Source of the DNA: CAZEBW01 sp964510205
GTDB lineage: Bacteria > Chloroflexota > Anaerolineae > VGOG01
Assembly: GCA_964510205.1 (NCBI GenBank)
Contig: CAZEBW010000054.1
Span: forward strand, 1 to 24,928
DNA length: 24,928 nt
Reading direction: 5' to 3'
How positions within the stretch are numbered: the first letter of the stretch is position 1; every line of letters starts with the position of its first letter. A model generated the notes under the pieces. The model did no database searches, had not been told where the DNA came from, and saw only the letters and a list, made by a program, of their open reading frames with translations. Below, in pieces: positions 13,534 to 20,600 of the stretch. The translations under genes and the position numbers were made by a program.

Positions 13534-14684
13534 AGTACGTTTTGATCGGGCCAACCTATCCCTACCGAGGCGGCATCTCCCATTACACTACCTTGCTCTA
13601 CCAGCATCTGAGCGCCGCCCACGAGGTGAAGTTGTACTCTTTCAAGAGGCAATACCCGGCCTTTTTGTTTCCCGGTAGGACCGACCAGGATCCCAGTCGC
13701 TCCCCCCTGAGAGCCGACTGCGAGTACCTGCTCGATCCCTCGAATCCGCTGACGTGGCTGGTCACCTTTCGCCGCATAAGAGAGGACCGGCCAGACGCTG
13801 TGATTCTCCAGTGGTGGGTGCCGTACTGGGCGCCCGCTTTCGCCAGCTTGGCCTACCTCGTTCGCCGCTTCTCCTCCCCCTCAAAGTTGGGGGGGACTGA
13901 GGGGGGGCGGGTGATGTTTCTCTGTCACAACGTCTTCCCTCACGAGCGGAGTGTGGTGGACCGCGCTCTGGTGCGATTGGCCCTATCGCAGGGCGAGTTC
14001 TTCATCGTGCAGTCGGAGAAGGACCTCCGTGATCTGAAGAGATTGCTGCCGCAAGCCCCGGTGCGGAGGACGGCGCATCCCATCTACGAGGCCCTGGCCC
14101 TCAGTGGGGCGACGGCGGCCGAAGAGGCCAAGGGACGGTTGAAAGTCGAAGGCCACGTGCTGCTCTTTTTCGGCTTCGTTCGCGAATACAAGGGGCTGAA
14201 ATATCTGCTGAAGGCCATGCCCCAGGTGCTGCGTCGCATAGATGCCCATTTGCTGGTCGTGGGCGAGTTTTGGGATGACAAGTCGGCCTATCTCGATCTG
14301 ATCGGGGAGTTGGGCATCGGCCAGGCGGTGACTATCGTGGACCGATACGTCCCCAACGAGGAGCTGGGCCTCTACTTCTCGGCGGCTGACGTGGTGGTGC
14401 TGCCCTACGTGGATGCCACCCAGAGCGGCGTGGCTCAACTGGCCTATGGCTTCGAGAAGCCCGTCATCACCACCTCGGTGGGAGGAATCCCAGAGGTGGT
14501 CGAGGACGGGGTGACGGGCCTGATCATTCCTCCTCAGGACAGCGACGCGCTGGCAGAGGCCATCGTGCGCTATTTCGAACAGGGCTTGGGCGACGGCTTC
14601 ACCTCCAACATCAGGGCCCAGGTTCGGGAAGGCGCCTTCTCCTGGGAAGGCCTAGTGCGTATCATAGAGGCTTTTGATCTTTGA
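13530..14684 (+). CDS. GT4-family glycosyltransferase
   Basis: A 384-residue GT-B fold glycosyltransferase, probably cytoplasmic, adding a sugar to a growing surface glycan. The N-terminal domain begins KYVLIGPTYPYRGGISHYT, typical of GT4 acceptor domains. The C-terminal domain has LLFFGFVREYKGLKYLLKA, YVPNEELGLYFSAADVVVLPY and the donor-site region SGVAQLAYGFEKPVITTSVGG with VVEDGVTGLIIPP. GTG 13530 overlaps the upstream TGA by 4 nt; the open frame continues further upstream but lies over the GT2 gene and has no GT4 sequence. An R1 repeat is translated at ~115-127 (SSPSKLGGTEGGR) between the strand ending LVRRF and VMFLCHNV. A GAGG in that repeat precedes an in-frame GTG (13911), so internal initiation is conceivable. 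The stop overlaps the next start (TTGA). Confidence 0.85.
   Translation: MKYVLIGPTYPYRGGISHYTTLLYQHLSAAHEVKLYSFKRQYPAFLFPGRTDQDPSRSPLRADCEYLLDPSNPLTWLVTFRRIREDRPDAVILQWWVPYWAPAFASLAYLVRRFSSPSKLGGTEGGRVMFLCHNVFPHERSVVDRALVRLALSQGEFFIVQSEKDLRDLKRLLPQAPVRRTAHPIYEALALSGATAAEEAKGRLKVEGHVLLFFGFVREYKGLKYLLKAMPQVLRRIDAHLLVVGEFWDDKSAYLDLIGELGIGQAVTIVDRYVPNEELGLYFSAADVVVLPYVDATQSGVAQLAYGFEKPVITTSVGGIPEVVEDGVTGLIIPPQDSDALAEAIVRYFEQGLGDGFTSNIRAQVREGAFSWEGLVRIIEAFDL
13873..13910 (+). repeat. R1 palindrome, in frame in the first GT4 gene
   Basis: TCCCCCTCAAAGTTGGGGGG followed by GACTGA and a second G-run. Encodes SPSKLGGTEGGR, the same reading phase as the copies at 13493 and 18426. It separates LVRRF from VMFLCHNV, which are normally joined by a short turn in GT4 proteins. 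Confidence 0.88.
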
Positions 14685-15937
14685 GAATAACCTTTCTCCT
14701 CACTCAGAGCCTAGAGGACCCGTCAGGCCTGGGGCGCTATTTCCCCCTGGCCAAGGAGCTGACCAGGCTGGGCCACCAGGTCCACGTCTTGGCCCTGCAT
14801 CCCGACCTCGGCGGCCTGTCCCAGCGACGGATGCAGACTGGCGGAGTCGAGGTGCATTATGTGGGCCAGATGCACGTGCGAAAGGTGGGCAGCCAGAAGA
14901 CCTACTTCAGCACGCTAGGTCTGGCTGGAGTGGTGCTGGTCTCCACCTTGCAGATGAGCTTCAGGGCCTTATCGGCTGAGACCGACGTCCTGCATCTGGG
15001 GAAGCCGCATCCCATCAACGGGGTGGCTGCGCTTGCCGCGAAGTGGTTGCGCGGGAAGCGCTTGTACCTGGACTGCGACGATTACGAGGCCGACTCCAAT
15101 CGCTTTTCTGGCCGCTGGCAGAGGGCGGTGGTGGCCCTGTTCGAGGACCGCCTGCCCCGCTTCGCCTGCGGGATGACGGTGAACACGCGGTTCATCCAGC
15201 AGAGGAATGTGGCCCTGGGCTTCCCCGCTGAACAGATCGTCTACGTTCCCAACGGGGTAGATCGGGATCGCTTTGCGAACGTTGACCTCGGAAGGGTGCA
15301 GGACCTCCGTCGAGAGTTGGGCCTGGACAACAAGAAAGTGGTCGCTTACGTGGGGAGCATGAGCCTGGTGAACCATCCCGTGGACTTGCTCTTGGAGGCC
15401 TTCGCCATCGTCAAGCGGCGATGCGACGATGCCGTTCTTATCCTGGCAGGCGGCGGCGAGGACTACGACCTCTTACGTAGGCGAGCTGAGGAACTGGGCC
15501 TTGCCGAGGCTGCCGTTTTCGTGGGAAGGGTGAAGCCAGAGGCCGTCCCACGTTACCTGGCTATGGCCGACGTCTCCGTCGAACCCGTCCACGATGACCT
15601 GACGGCCCGGGCGCGATCGCCTCTCAAGATCTTCGAGAGCCTGGCCGTGGGCACGCCGGTGGTGACGGGCGACGTGGGCGACCGCCGCAGCATCCTCGGC
15701 GCCCTCCCTTCGCGAGGTCTTCCGCCGTCCCCCCCAACTGTGGTGGGGAAGTTTCGCGCCGGCCAGGCTGGTCTATTGGTAGAACCCGGCAATGCCCAGG
15801 CCCTGGCCGAGGGAATCCTGACCATTTTGGAAGATGGCGATCTGGCCCGCGCCATGCAGCAAGCGGCCTTGAGATTGCGGGAGAAGTATTATTGGGATGT
15901 GTTGGTAAGTGATTTTGTCCAAGTGTATTCACTGTGA
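14681..15937 (+). CDS. GT4-family glycosyltransferase
   Basis: A 418-residue GT-B glycosyltransferase. The N-terminal domain starts RITFLLTQSLEDPSGLGRYF and includes LYLDCDDYEAD. The C-terminal domain has VVAYVGSMSLVNHPVDLLLEAF, ILAGGGEDYDLLRRRAEELG, FVGRVKPEAVPRYLAMADVSVEP and the donor-binding SPLKIFESLAVGTPVVTGD, in which the Lys and Glu are the usual nucleotide-sugar contacts. A degenerate repeat-like segment (GALPSRGLPPSPPTVVGKFR, about 339-358) interrupts the run from that motif to GQAGLLVEPGNAQALA. TTG 14681 overlaps the previous TGA by 4 nt (TTGA), the same coupling used elsewhere in this operon. Likely builds the same surface glycan as the two upstream transferases; donor and linkage are unknown. 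Confidence 0.85.
   Translation: MRITFLLTQSLEDPSGLGRYFPLAKELTRLGHQVHVLALHPDLGGLSQRRMQTGGVEVHYVGQMHVRKVGSQKTYFSTLGLAGVVLVSTLQMSFRALSAETDVLHLGKPHPINGVAALAAKWLRGKRLYLDCDDYEADSNRFSGRWQRAVVALFEDRLPRFACGMTVNTRFIQQRNVALGFPAEQIVYVPNGVDRDRFANVDLGRVQDLRRELGLDNKKVVAYVGSMSLVNHPVDLLLEAFAIVKRRCDDAVLILAGGGEDYDLLRRRAEELGLAEAAVFVGRVKPEAVPRYLAMADVSVEPVHDDLTARARSPLKIFESLAVGTPVVTGDVGDRRSILGALPSRGLPPSPPTVVGKFRAGQAGLLVEPGNAQALAEGILTILEDGDLARAMQQAALRLREKYYWDVLVSDFVQVYSL
15727..15757 (+). repeat. Degenerate R1 palindrome in the second GT4 gene
   Basis: GTCCCCCCCAACTGTGGTGG then GGAAGTTT. The C-run and the AACTG core remain, but the second G-run is lost. It encodes SPPTVVGKF inside the donor-binding half of a GT4 enzyme. 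I read it as an older, decayed copy; weaker than the other six. Confidence 0.5.
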
Positions 15938-15969
15938 GGCAATACTGTGAAATCAGAACGGGCGATGGA

Positions 15970-16068
15970 GACGTGAACTCGTGAAACGTGAAACGTGAGA
16001 CGTGAAACGTGAGACGCGAAACGTGAACTAGGCAACACGCAACACGCATCACGCAACACGCTTCACGG
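15970..16068 (+). repeat. R5 heptamer arrays upstream of the BNR lipoprotein gene
   Basis: Two adjoining arrays: ACGTGAA-type units (about 15970-16029, with variants GTGAGACGTGAAACG) and CAACACG-type units (about 16032-16068). They fill most of the 155-nt gap before the lipoprotein gene. A related inverted array is at 21531-21599. Confidence 0.8.
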
Positions 16069-16092
16069 ATCATATTCGAAGGAGGCAAAGTA

Positions 16093-17511
16093 ATGAGGCG
16101 TAGTCCCACTCTTTTTATCGGAGTGTTTCTGGTTGTCTTGACGCTGGTCATGGGCGGGTGCGAGTCATCCACCCAGCAAATGGAACTGACAGTCGTGGTG
16201 GCCACCAAGCCGGCGCCGACGGCTACGGCTGCTGTGCCTACAGCCACGCCTACCCTTGAGCCGACGGTGGGGCCGACCAGGCCGCCTGGTCCCACCCTGC
16301 TGAATCCCACCAACGCTGTCGCGGGGCCGAGAAAGAGGGATCCCATGAGTTTTGTGGCCGATGCCGAGGGCAACGTGCACGTTGCTTGGTACGTCGAGCC
16401 TCTGGCGGACTCGCGAATACTCTATCAGAGGTGGGATGGAGAGTCGTGGGCCGACTCGGTTGACATCGGCGAGGGGCGGGGCCCCATCATCGCCAGCGGC
16501 GAGGGCAACGTTTACGTGTTGGGAGACGATGCCGTTAGCAGCGGGCGGGAGCTGGTCTACGCTCGCTCGACGGACGGGGGCGATTCGTGGTCGGATTTGG
16601 AGAGCATCTCCACCGATGGCATATTACCCGAAAACGCCGAGCGCGCCATTCTGATGGACAGCGCAGGGCATCTCCACCTGACCTGGTCTCAGTTTGGTGG
16701 CCCTAGCCACAGCGATCTATTCTACAGCCGTTGGGATGGCGACTCGTGGTCGAAACCGATTTCCATCTCCGACGGCAGCAACTACGCCAATCGCCCCAGC
16801 CTGGCAACGACCGAGGAGGGGGGATTGCACTTCGTGTGGCTGAGCAATGCGGGGGGACGCTACGACGTTTATCACCGCCATTGGGATGGAGCCGCCTGGT
16901 CGGCTGCCGCGCGCGTCAATGACGGCAACTGGAAGGTGGAGAACTACACCGTGGGCATTGATGGAGAGGGGCGGCTTCACTTGGCCTGGTATGAGTTTCA
17001 CGGGCCTGCCAACAGCGAGGTCTATCACAGTTGGTGGGACGGGGGCGCTTGGTCCAAGCCCATCAACGTCTCCCAAGATGAGGCAGCATCGAAGAATCCG
17101 CGCTTCTTGATCAACGAGACCGTGCATCTCGTCTGGCTGCAGCCGGCGGGGCGAGAGGGGACGATTAAGCACAGCCAATGGGAGGACAGCGAGCCGGGCT
17201 CTGATCCTGTCAAGGGGTGGTCCGAACCGCAGGACATCATTCCCCCCGACTTCATTCTGGGCATCGTTGATGGCGTCGTCTCTGGTGAAGGCGATCTTTA
17301 TCTGTTGTGGCGAACGGGGAGAGAGACCCGCGATGTTCAGGTCTATCAACACGGCCGCTGGGATGGAGCCTCGCCGATCACTCCCCAGAGTCTAGGCGGG
17401 ATTGGCCAATGGGCTCACATGGGCCTGGTTAGGGATAGTCACGGTCAAGCTTACTCGGTGGGATTGAATGTTGGGTTCAACTGGCCTGAGCTCTCCCCGC
17501 TTCGGGAGTAG
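16093..17511 (+). CDS. Lipoprotein with BNR/Asp-box (sialidase-like) beta-propeller
   Basis: A 472-residue predicted lipoprotein. Residues 1-23 form a lipoprotein signal ending VMGGC (Cys23; Met at -3 is not ideal). A Pro/Thr-rich linker spans ~35-70. The rest is a beta-propeller: one good Asp-box (STDGGDSW, 159-166) and repeated units of the type 'YxRWDGxSWSKPISIS' (at ~111, ~210, ~260, ~310) alternating with 'GxLHLxW' strands. Propellers of this type occur in sialidases and in non-catalytic surface proteins. I do not see the Arg triad and Glu/Tyr pair of true sialidases, so enzymatic activity is doubtful. AAGGAGG at 16079-16085 is a strong ribosome site. It sits between GT genes, which suggests binding or handling of surface glycan outside the membrane. 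Confidence 0.75.
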   Translation: MRRSPTLFIGVFLVVLTLVMGGCESSTQQMELTVVVATKPAPTATAAVPTATPTLEPTVGPTRPPGPTLLNPTNAVAGPRKRDPMSFVADAEGNVHVAWYVEPLADSRILYQRWDGESWADSVDIGEGRGPIIASGEGNVYVLGDDAVSSGRELVYARSTDGGDSWSDLESISTDGILPENAERAILMDSAGHLHLTWSQFGGPSHSDLFYSRWDGDSWSKPISISDGSNYANRPSLATTEEGGLHFVWLSNAGGRYDVYHRHWDGAAWSAAARVNDGNWKVENYTVGIDGEGRLHLAWYEFHGPANSEVYHSWWDGGAWSKPINVSQDEAASKNPRFLINETVHLVWLQPAGREGTIKHSQWEDSEPGSDPVKGWSEPQDIIPPDFILGIVDGVVSGEGDLYLLWRTGRETRDVQVYQHGRWDGASPITPQSLGGIGQWAHMGLVRDSHGQAYSVGLNVGFNWPELSPLRE

Positions 17512-18465
17512 TTGAATACGATGGGGTCTAAGAGGGCTGATCTCGCTGTAGACTCTCCGCTGATTTACGTTGTAATCGTGAATTGGAATCGGGCTGACGA
17601 TACCATCGAGTGTTTGCAGTCGCTTGCCAGCTCCGATTACCCAAACCATCGCCCCCTGGTGGTGGATAACGGCTCCACCGACGGTTCGCCCGATGCCCTC
17701 CGGGCGGCTTCCCCTGCGCTGGAGGTAATTGCCAACCAGGCCAACCTGGGCTTCGCGCGGGCCAGCAACATCGGCATTGAGCACGCTTTGCAGCAGGGAG
17801 CCGACTACGTCTTCCTGCTGAATAACGATACCCTGGTGGATGCGCGTTTGCTGAGCGAGCTGGTGGCCGTTGGCGAATCGGATCCCCAAATCGGGATGTT
17901 GGTGCCCAAGATCTATTATCACGGTGAGGAGGGACGGCTCTGGTCGGCGGGAGCCCGCTGGCGCCGCTTCCCACCTCGGGTGACCATCATCGGCTTGGGC
18001 CGAGAGGACGGCCCGGCGTACAGTGTCCAGCGGGAGGTGGATTTCGCTACTGGCTGCGCCATGCTGGTCAAGCGAGAAGTATTCGAGCGGGTAGGGCTGT
18101 TCGACCCCACCTTTTTTATGTATCACGAGGACTATGACTTTTCGGCCCGAGTGCGACGCGGCGGCTACCGCATCGTCTACGTTCCCCAGGCTGTGATGTG
18201 GCACAAGGTATCGGCCAGCACGGGCGAAGGGTCGCCTCTCAAATGGTACTATCTGGGCAAGTACATCGCGCCCTTCTACTTCAAGCACTGTCGGCGGCCG
18301 CGCCTGTCACTGGCGCTGTTCGCCCTTTGGGTTCTGATCCGCGAGACGGTGAAGGGAAACGCCCGGCACCTGGGCTCGTACCTCAGGGGGCTGCGCGATG
18401 GCTGGCGAGAGTTTGCCGCCAAGAACCTCCCCCCAAGAGTTGGGGGGATTGAGGGGGGGCATTGA
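17512..18465 (+). CDS. GT2 glycosyltransferase, rhamnosyltransferase-like
   Basis: A 317-residue GT2 enzyme of the WbbL/rhamnosyltransferase-like group. Motifs: VVIVNWNRADDTIECLQSL (20-38), VVDNGSTDGS (50-59), NLGFARASNIGI (78-89), VFLLNNDTLVD (100-110, metal-binding NND), GCAMLVKREVFERVGLFDP and FMYHEDYDFSARVRRGGY, a family signature with the likely catalytic acidic pair. A C-terminal amphipathic or membrane-associated region follows (LALFALWVLI). TTG 17512 directly follows the previous stop; ATG 17521 is the alternative. The last residues LPPRVGGIEGGH are encoded by an R1 repeat. The stop overlaps the methyltransferase start (TTGA). Donor sugar cannot be deduced. Confidence 0.83.
   Translation: MNTMGSKRADLAVDSPLIYVVIVNWNRADDTIECLQSLASSDYPNHRPLVVDNGSTDGSPDALRAASPALEVIANQANLGFARASNIGIEHALQQGADYVFLLNNDTLVDARLLSELVAVGESDPQIGMLVPKIYYHGEEGRLWSAGARWRRFPPRVTIIGLGREDGPAYSVQREVDFATGCAMLVKREVFERVGLFDPTFFMYHEDYDFSARVRRGGYRIVYVPQAVMWHKVSASTGEGSPLKWYYLGKYIAPFYFKHCRRPRLSLALFALWVLIRETVKGNARHLGSYLRGLRDGWREFAAKNLPPRVGGIEGGH
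18426..18461 (+). repeat. R1 palindrome at the GT2/methyltransferase junction
   Basis: CTCCCCCCAAGAGTTGGGGG, then GATT and GAGGGGGGGCA. It encodes the GT2 tail and brings GAGG (18451-18454), a 7-nt spacer and the TTGA overlap at 18462-18465, exactly as the copy at 13493-13530 does at another junction. Confidence 0.85.
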
Positions 18466-19343
18466 GAGTCAAGCTAGAGGAGAGGCTGATTCTCCTTCTG
18501 AACAAGCTCTTCCGTCGGCCTCTTGGCTCCTTCGGGGAGTTGACGGCGGCCAAGTCCGGAGCTGCGGCCTACTTCCAGTGGGAATTCGATCAGGCAGAAC
18601 GTTCCTACTCGGCGTTTCAACCCCATATCAACCTCAAGGGTAAAGACGTGGTGGACGTCGGCTCTGGTCTGGGGGGCAAGACGCTGTTCCATCTCCAGAA
18701 AGGGGCGCGGAGCGTGACCGGCCTGGACATCAGCCAGACCAATGCCCAAATCGCCCAGTCCTGTTTCGCGACGCGCGAGCCAGACCGCAGTCAGCGCCCG
18801 TGGCTGGTGGTGGCCGATGCGGCGGCCATGCCTTTTGCGGAGGGCAGCTTCGATCTAGCGATTTCCACGTACACCTTTGAGCACGTGGCTGATCCAGCCG
18901 GGGTGTTGAAGGAAATGCACAGGGTCGTCAGGCCAGGGGGCGAGGTTTTCATCAGCTTTCCCCCTTATTTCAGCCCCTGGGGGGCGCATCTGACAGACTG
19001 GATCTATTTCCCCTGGTGTCAGGTGCTGTTCTCGGAGCAGGCGCTTCTCAATGCGGCCAGAGCCATTGAAGAGACTGGGCGCGTTCACGCCAGCCTCCCC
19101 GACTTTGCCAGGGTTGATCTGGCCGGAGCGGCCGAACTGCCCCACGTCAACAAGCTGACCGTGAGGGAGTTTGAGCGCATTCTCCAGGCCAGTCCCCTGG
19201 AGGTGCTGCGCAAGACATATCGTCCGGTGGGAGTGCAGAAGGCCAGGGTGTTGCGTCCGATCCTGTCCTTGCTCACCAAGATACCTCTCTTGCGCGAGGC
19301 GTTCACCAGCAGCGTGGTGCTCGTTGGCCGAAAGCCGGGCTGA
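18462..19343 (+). CDS. Class I SAM-dependent methyltransferase
   Basis: A 293-residue Rossmann-fold methyltransferase. Motif I is VVDVGSGLGGKT (63-74), followed by the acidic residue Asp89 in VTGLDIS. Motif II/III is VADAAAMPFAEGSFDLAIST, then FEHVADPAGVLKEMHRVVRP with the post-motif GGEVFISFP. Its acceptor is probably a sugar or lipid of the surface glycan, judged only from the neighbours. TTG 18462 is used because of GAGG at 18451-18454 with 7-nt spacing and the 4-nt overlap with the preceding stop; both come from an R1 repeat. The next gene follows after 5 nt. Confidence 0.85.
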   Translation: MRVKLEERLILLLNKLFRRPLGSFGELTAAKSGAAAYFQWEFDQAERSYSAFQPHINLKGKDVVDVGSGLGGKTLFHLQKGARSVTGLDISQTNAQIAQSCFATREPDRSQRPWLVVADAAAMPFAEGSFDLAISTYTFEHVADPAGVLKEMHRVVRPGGEVFISFPPYFSPWGAHLTDWIYFPWCQVLFSEQALLNAARAIEETGRVHASLPDFARVDLAGAAELPHVNKLTVREFERILQASPLEVLRKTYRPVGVQKARVLRPILSLLTKIPLLREAFTSSVVLVGRKPG

Positions 19344-19348
19344 GTGAG

Positions 19349-20290
19349 ATGGAAGAGATCGTTTGCAACGTGTGCCAATCCGATGATTACGCCATTCTGT
19401 ACGAAGGTCGGGACAGGCTGCACGGGTTGGGCGGTTCCTTCAGATTGGTGCAGTGCCAACGGTGTGGGTTAATCTATCTCAATCCCAGGCCGACCCGGGA
19501 AGAAATGGGGTTGTTCTACCCTTCAGACTACGAGCCATACGCCCAGGACGTCGAACGAGCAGAGAGCCTTCTCTCTGGCCTCGACTATCGCTATGGCGTG
19601 GCCAAGAGATGCCGCACGATCACCAAAAGAAAAGGGCCAGGGTACATTCTCGATGTGGGTTGCGGGGTTGGGCATTTCCTGAACGGGATGAAGCAGCGGG
19701 GCTGGGAGACCTTCGGCGTCGAGGTCAGCGCGGAGGCGGCGACCTATGCCAGAGAGCGCTTTGGCTTGGAGGTCTTCGTGGGGGAATTGGAGCAAGCGGA
19801 GTTCCCTGCGGCCCACTTCGACGCCGTCACCCTCTGGCACGTCTTGGAACACTTGCGCGACCCGCTTGCCGCCCTGGTGGACATCAACCGTCTATTGAAG
19901 GACGATGGCCTGTTGGTCTTCGCTATCCCCAACTGGCACAGCGTTGACGCCAGGATCTTCGGGGAGTTTTGGGTAGGATTAGACATGCCGCGCCATCTCT
20001 ATGTCTTCCCCAGACCTGCTTTGGACGAACTCTTGGCCGAGGCCGGGTTCAAGATAGTGGAATCGCGGTGCTTCTTTGGCAGCCACGGTGCGTTTGTCCT
20101 GAGCTTGCAGTTCTTATTAGAGGAGAAAATGCCTCAAAGGAAGCTCAGGGAATTCCTGCTTCGGCTCTTTTACACCAAGCTGGCCCGGCTGGTCGCTTTC
20201 CCCTACTTTTATCTCGTGGATAAGCTGGGGAGAGGGCCCATTGTTACCATGACTTGCGTCAAGCGGGAGAACACGGATTGGCAGGATTAG
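19349..20290 (+). CDS. SAM-dependent methyltransferase with N-terminal zinc ribbon
   Basis: A 313-residue protein. The N-terminus has two Cys pairs, CNVC (6-9) and CQRC (36-39), a putative zinc ribbon seen in sugar and natural-product methyltransferases. The Methyltransf_23-type core follows: ILDVGCGVGHFLNGM (100-114), FGVEVSAEAATYARERFGL, FPAAHFDAVTLWHVLEHLRDP and LLKDDGLLVFAIPN. Together with the preceding methyltransferase it probably decorates the glycan or its lipid carrier; the acceptor is unknown. ATG 19349 lies 5 nt after the preceding stop with weak GAG-type sites. Its last codons fall at the left edge of a nested dyad (20271-20558). Confidence 0.83.
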   Translation: MEEIVCNVCQSDDYAILYEGRDRLHGLGGSFRLVQCQRCGLIYLNPRPTREEMGLFYPSDYEPYAQDVERAESLLSGLDYRYGVAKRCRTITKRKGPGYILDVGCGVGHFLNGMKQRGWETFGVEVSAEAATYARERFGLEVFVGELEQAEFPAAHFDAVTLWHVLEHLRDPLAALVDINRLLKDDGLLVFAIPNWHSVDARIFGEFWVGLDMPRHLYVFPRPALDELLAEAGFKIVESRCFFGSHGAFVLSLQFLLEEKMPQRKLREFLLRLFYTKLARLVAFPYFYLVDKLGRGPIVTMTCVKRENTDWQD

Positions 20291-20558
20291 CGGATCAGGT
20301 GGCTTGCACTGAGAAAAATCGCGGTACCGCAAAACTTGCTATACGCCGATGGAGCGAGCGTCGGTCGAGTAGGCCTGGAGCGCAGCGGAAGGCCGTATCG
20401 AGACCACGCGAGCGGCTCCGGGCACGAGTTTTGCACCGCGAAGCCGCGCCTTGGTCTCGATACGCGCTTGCAGCGCTACTCGACCGGCGGCGCTCAGTTG
20501 TGCCCGATAGCAAGTTTTGCGCCATTGCGAAAAATCTGTGACTCCTGGGCATCCGTGT
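20271..20558. repeat. Large nested inverted repeat (outer arms plus R3 core) in the gap before the flippase-like gene
   Basis: The 310-nt gap after the methyltransferase stop holds a three-level dyad. Outer arms are ACACGGAT (20271-20278) and ATCCGTGT (20551-20558). Next come AAAAATCGC..GCAAAACTTGCTAT on the left (to about 20343) and ATAGCAAGTTTTGCG..GCGAAAAAT on the right (from about 20509). The R3 core (20362-20487) is innermost. No gene is visible in the gap. It may form a long hairpin in RNA or a cruciform in DNA. Confidence 0.75.
20362..20487. repeat. R3 palindromic repeat, core of the nested dyad
   Basis: CGGTCGAGTAG (20362-20372) faces CTACTCGACCG (20476-20486), and CGTATCGAGACCA (20394-20406) faces its perfect complement TGGTCTCGATACG (20452-20464). 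The same two motifs, less perfect, make up the element at 3097-3200. Confidence 0.8.
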
Positions 20559-20600
20559 TCTGAAATCCCACATTCTGATGCCTGGGGTGAGGATAGAGTA

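Noticed and set aside
16093..17511. Calling the BNR propeller an active sialidase
   Set aside because: Only one good Asp-box is seen and the catalytic Arg triad and Tyr/Glu pair are not evident.
9213..18461. Possible CRISPR array
   Set aside because: The R1 copies are hundreds to thousands of bases apart, irregular, and inside genes; no spacers or cas genes are present.
20290..20600. Small genes in the gap before the flippase-like gene (20254-20541, 20336-20563 and - strand frames)
   Set aside because: They are translations of the nested palindrome, Arg-rich and without similarity to known proteins.
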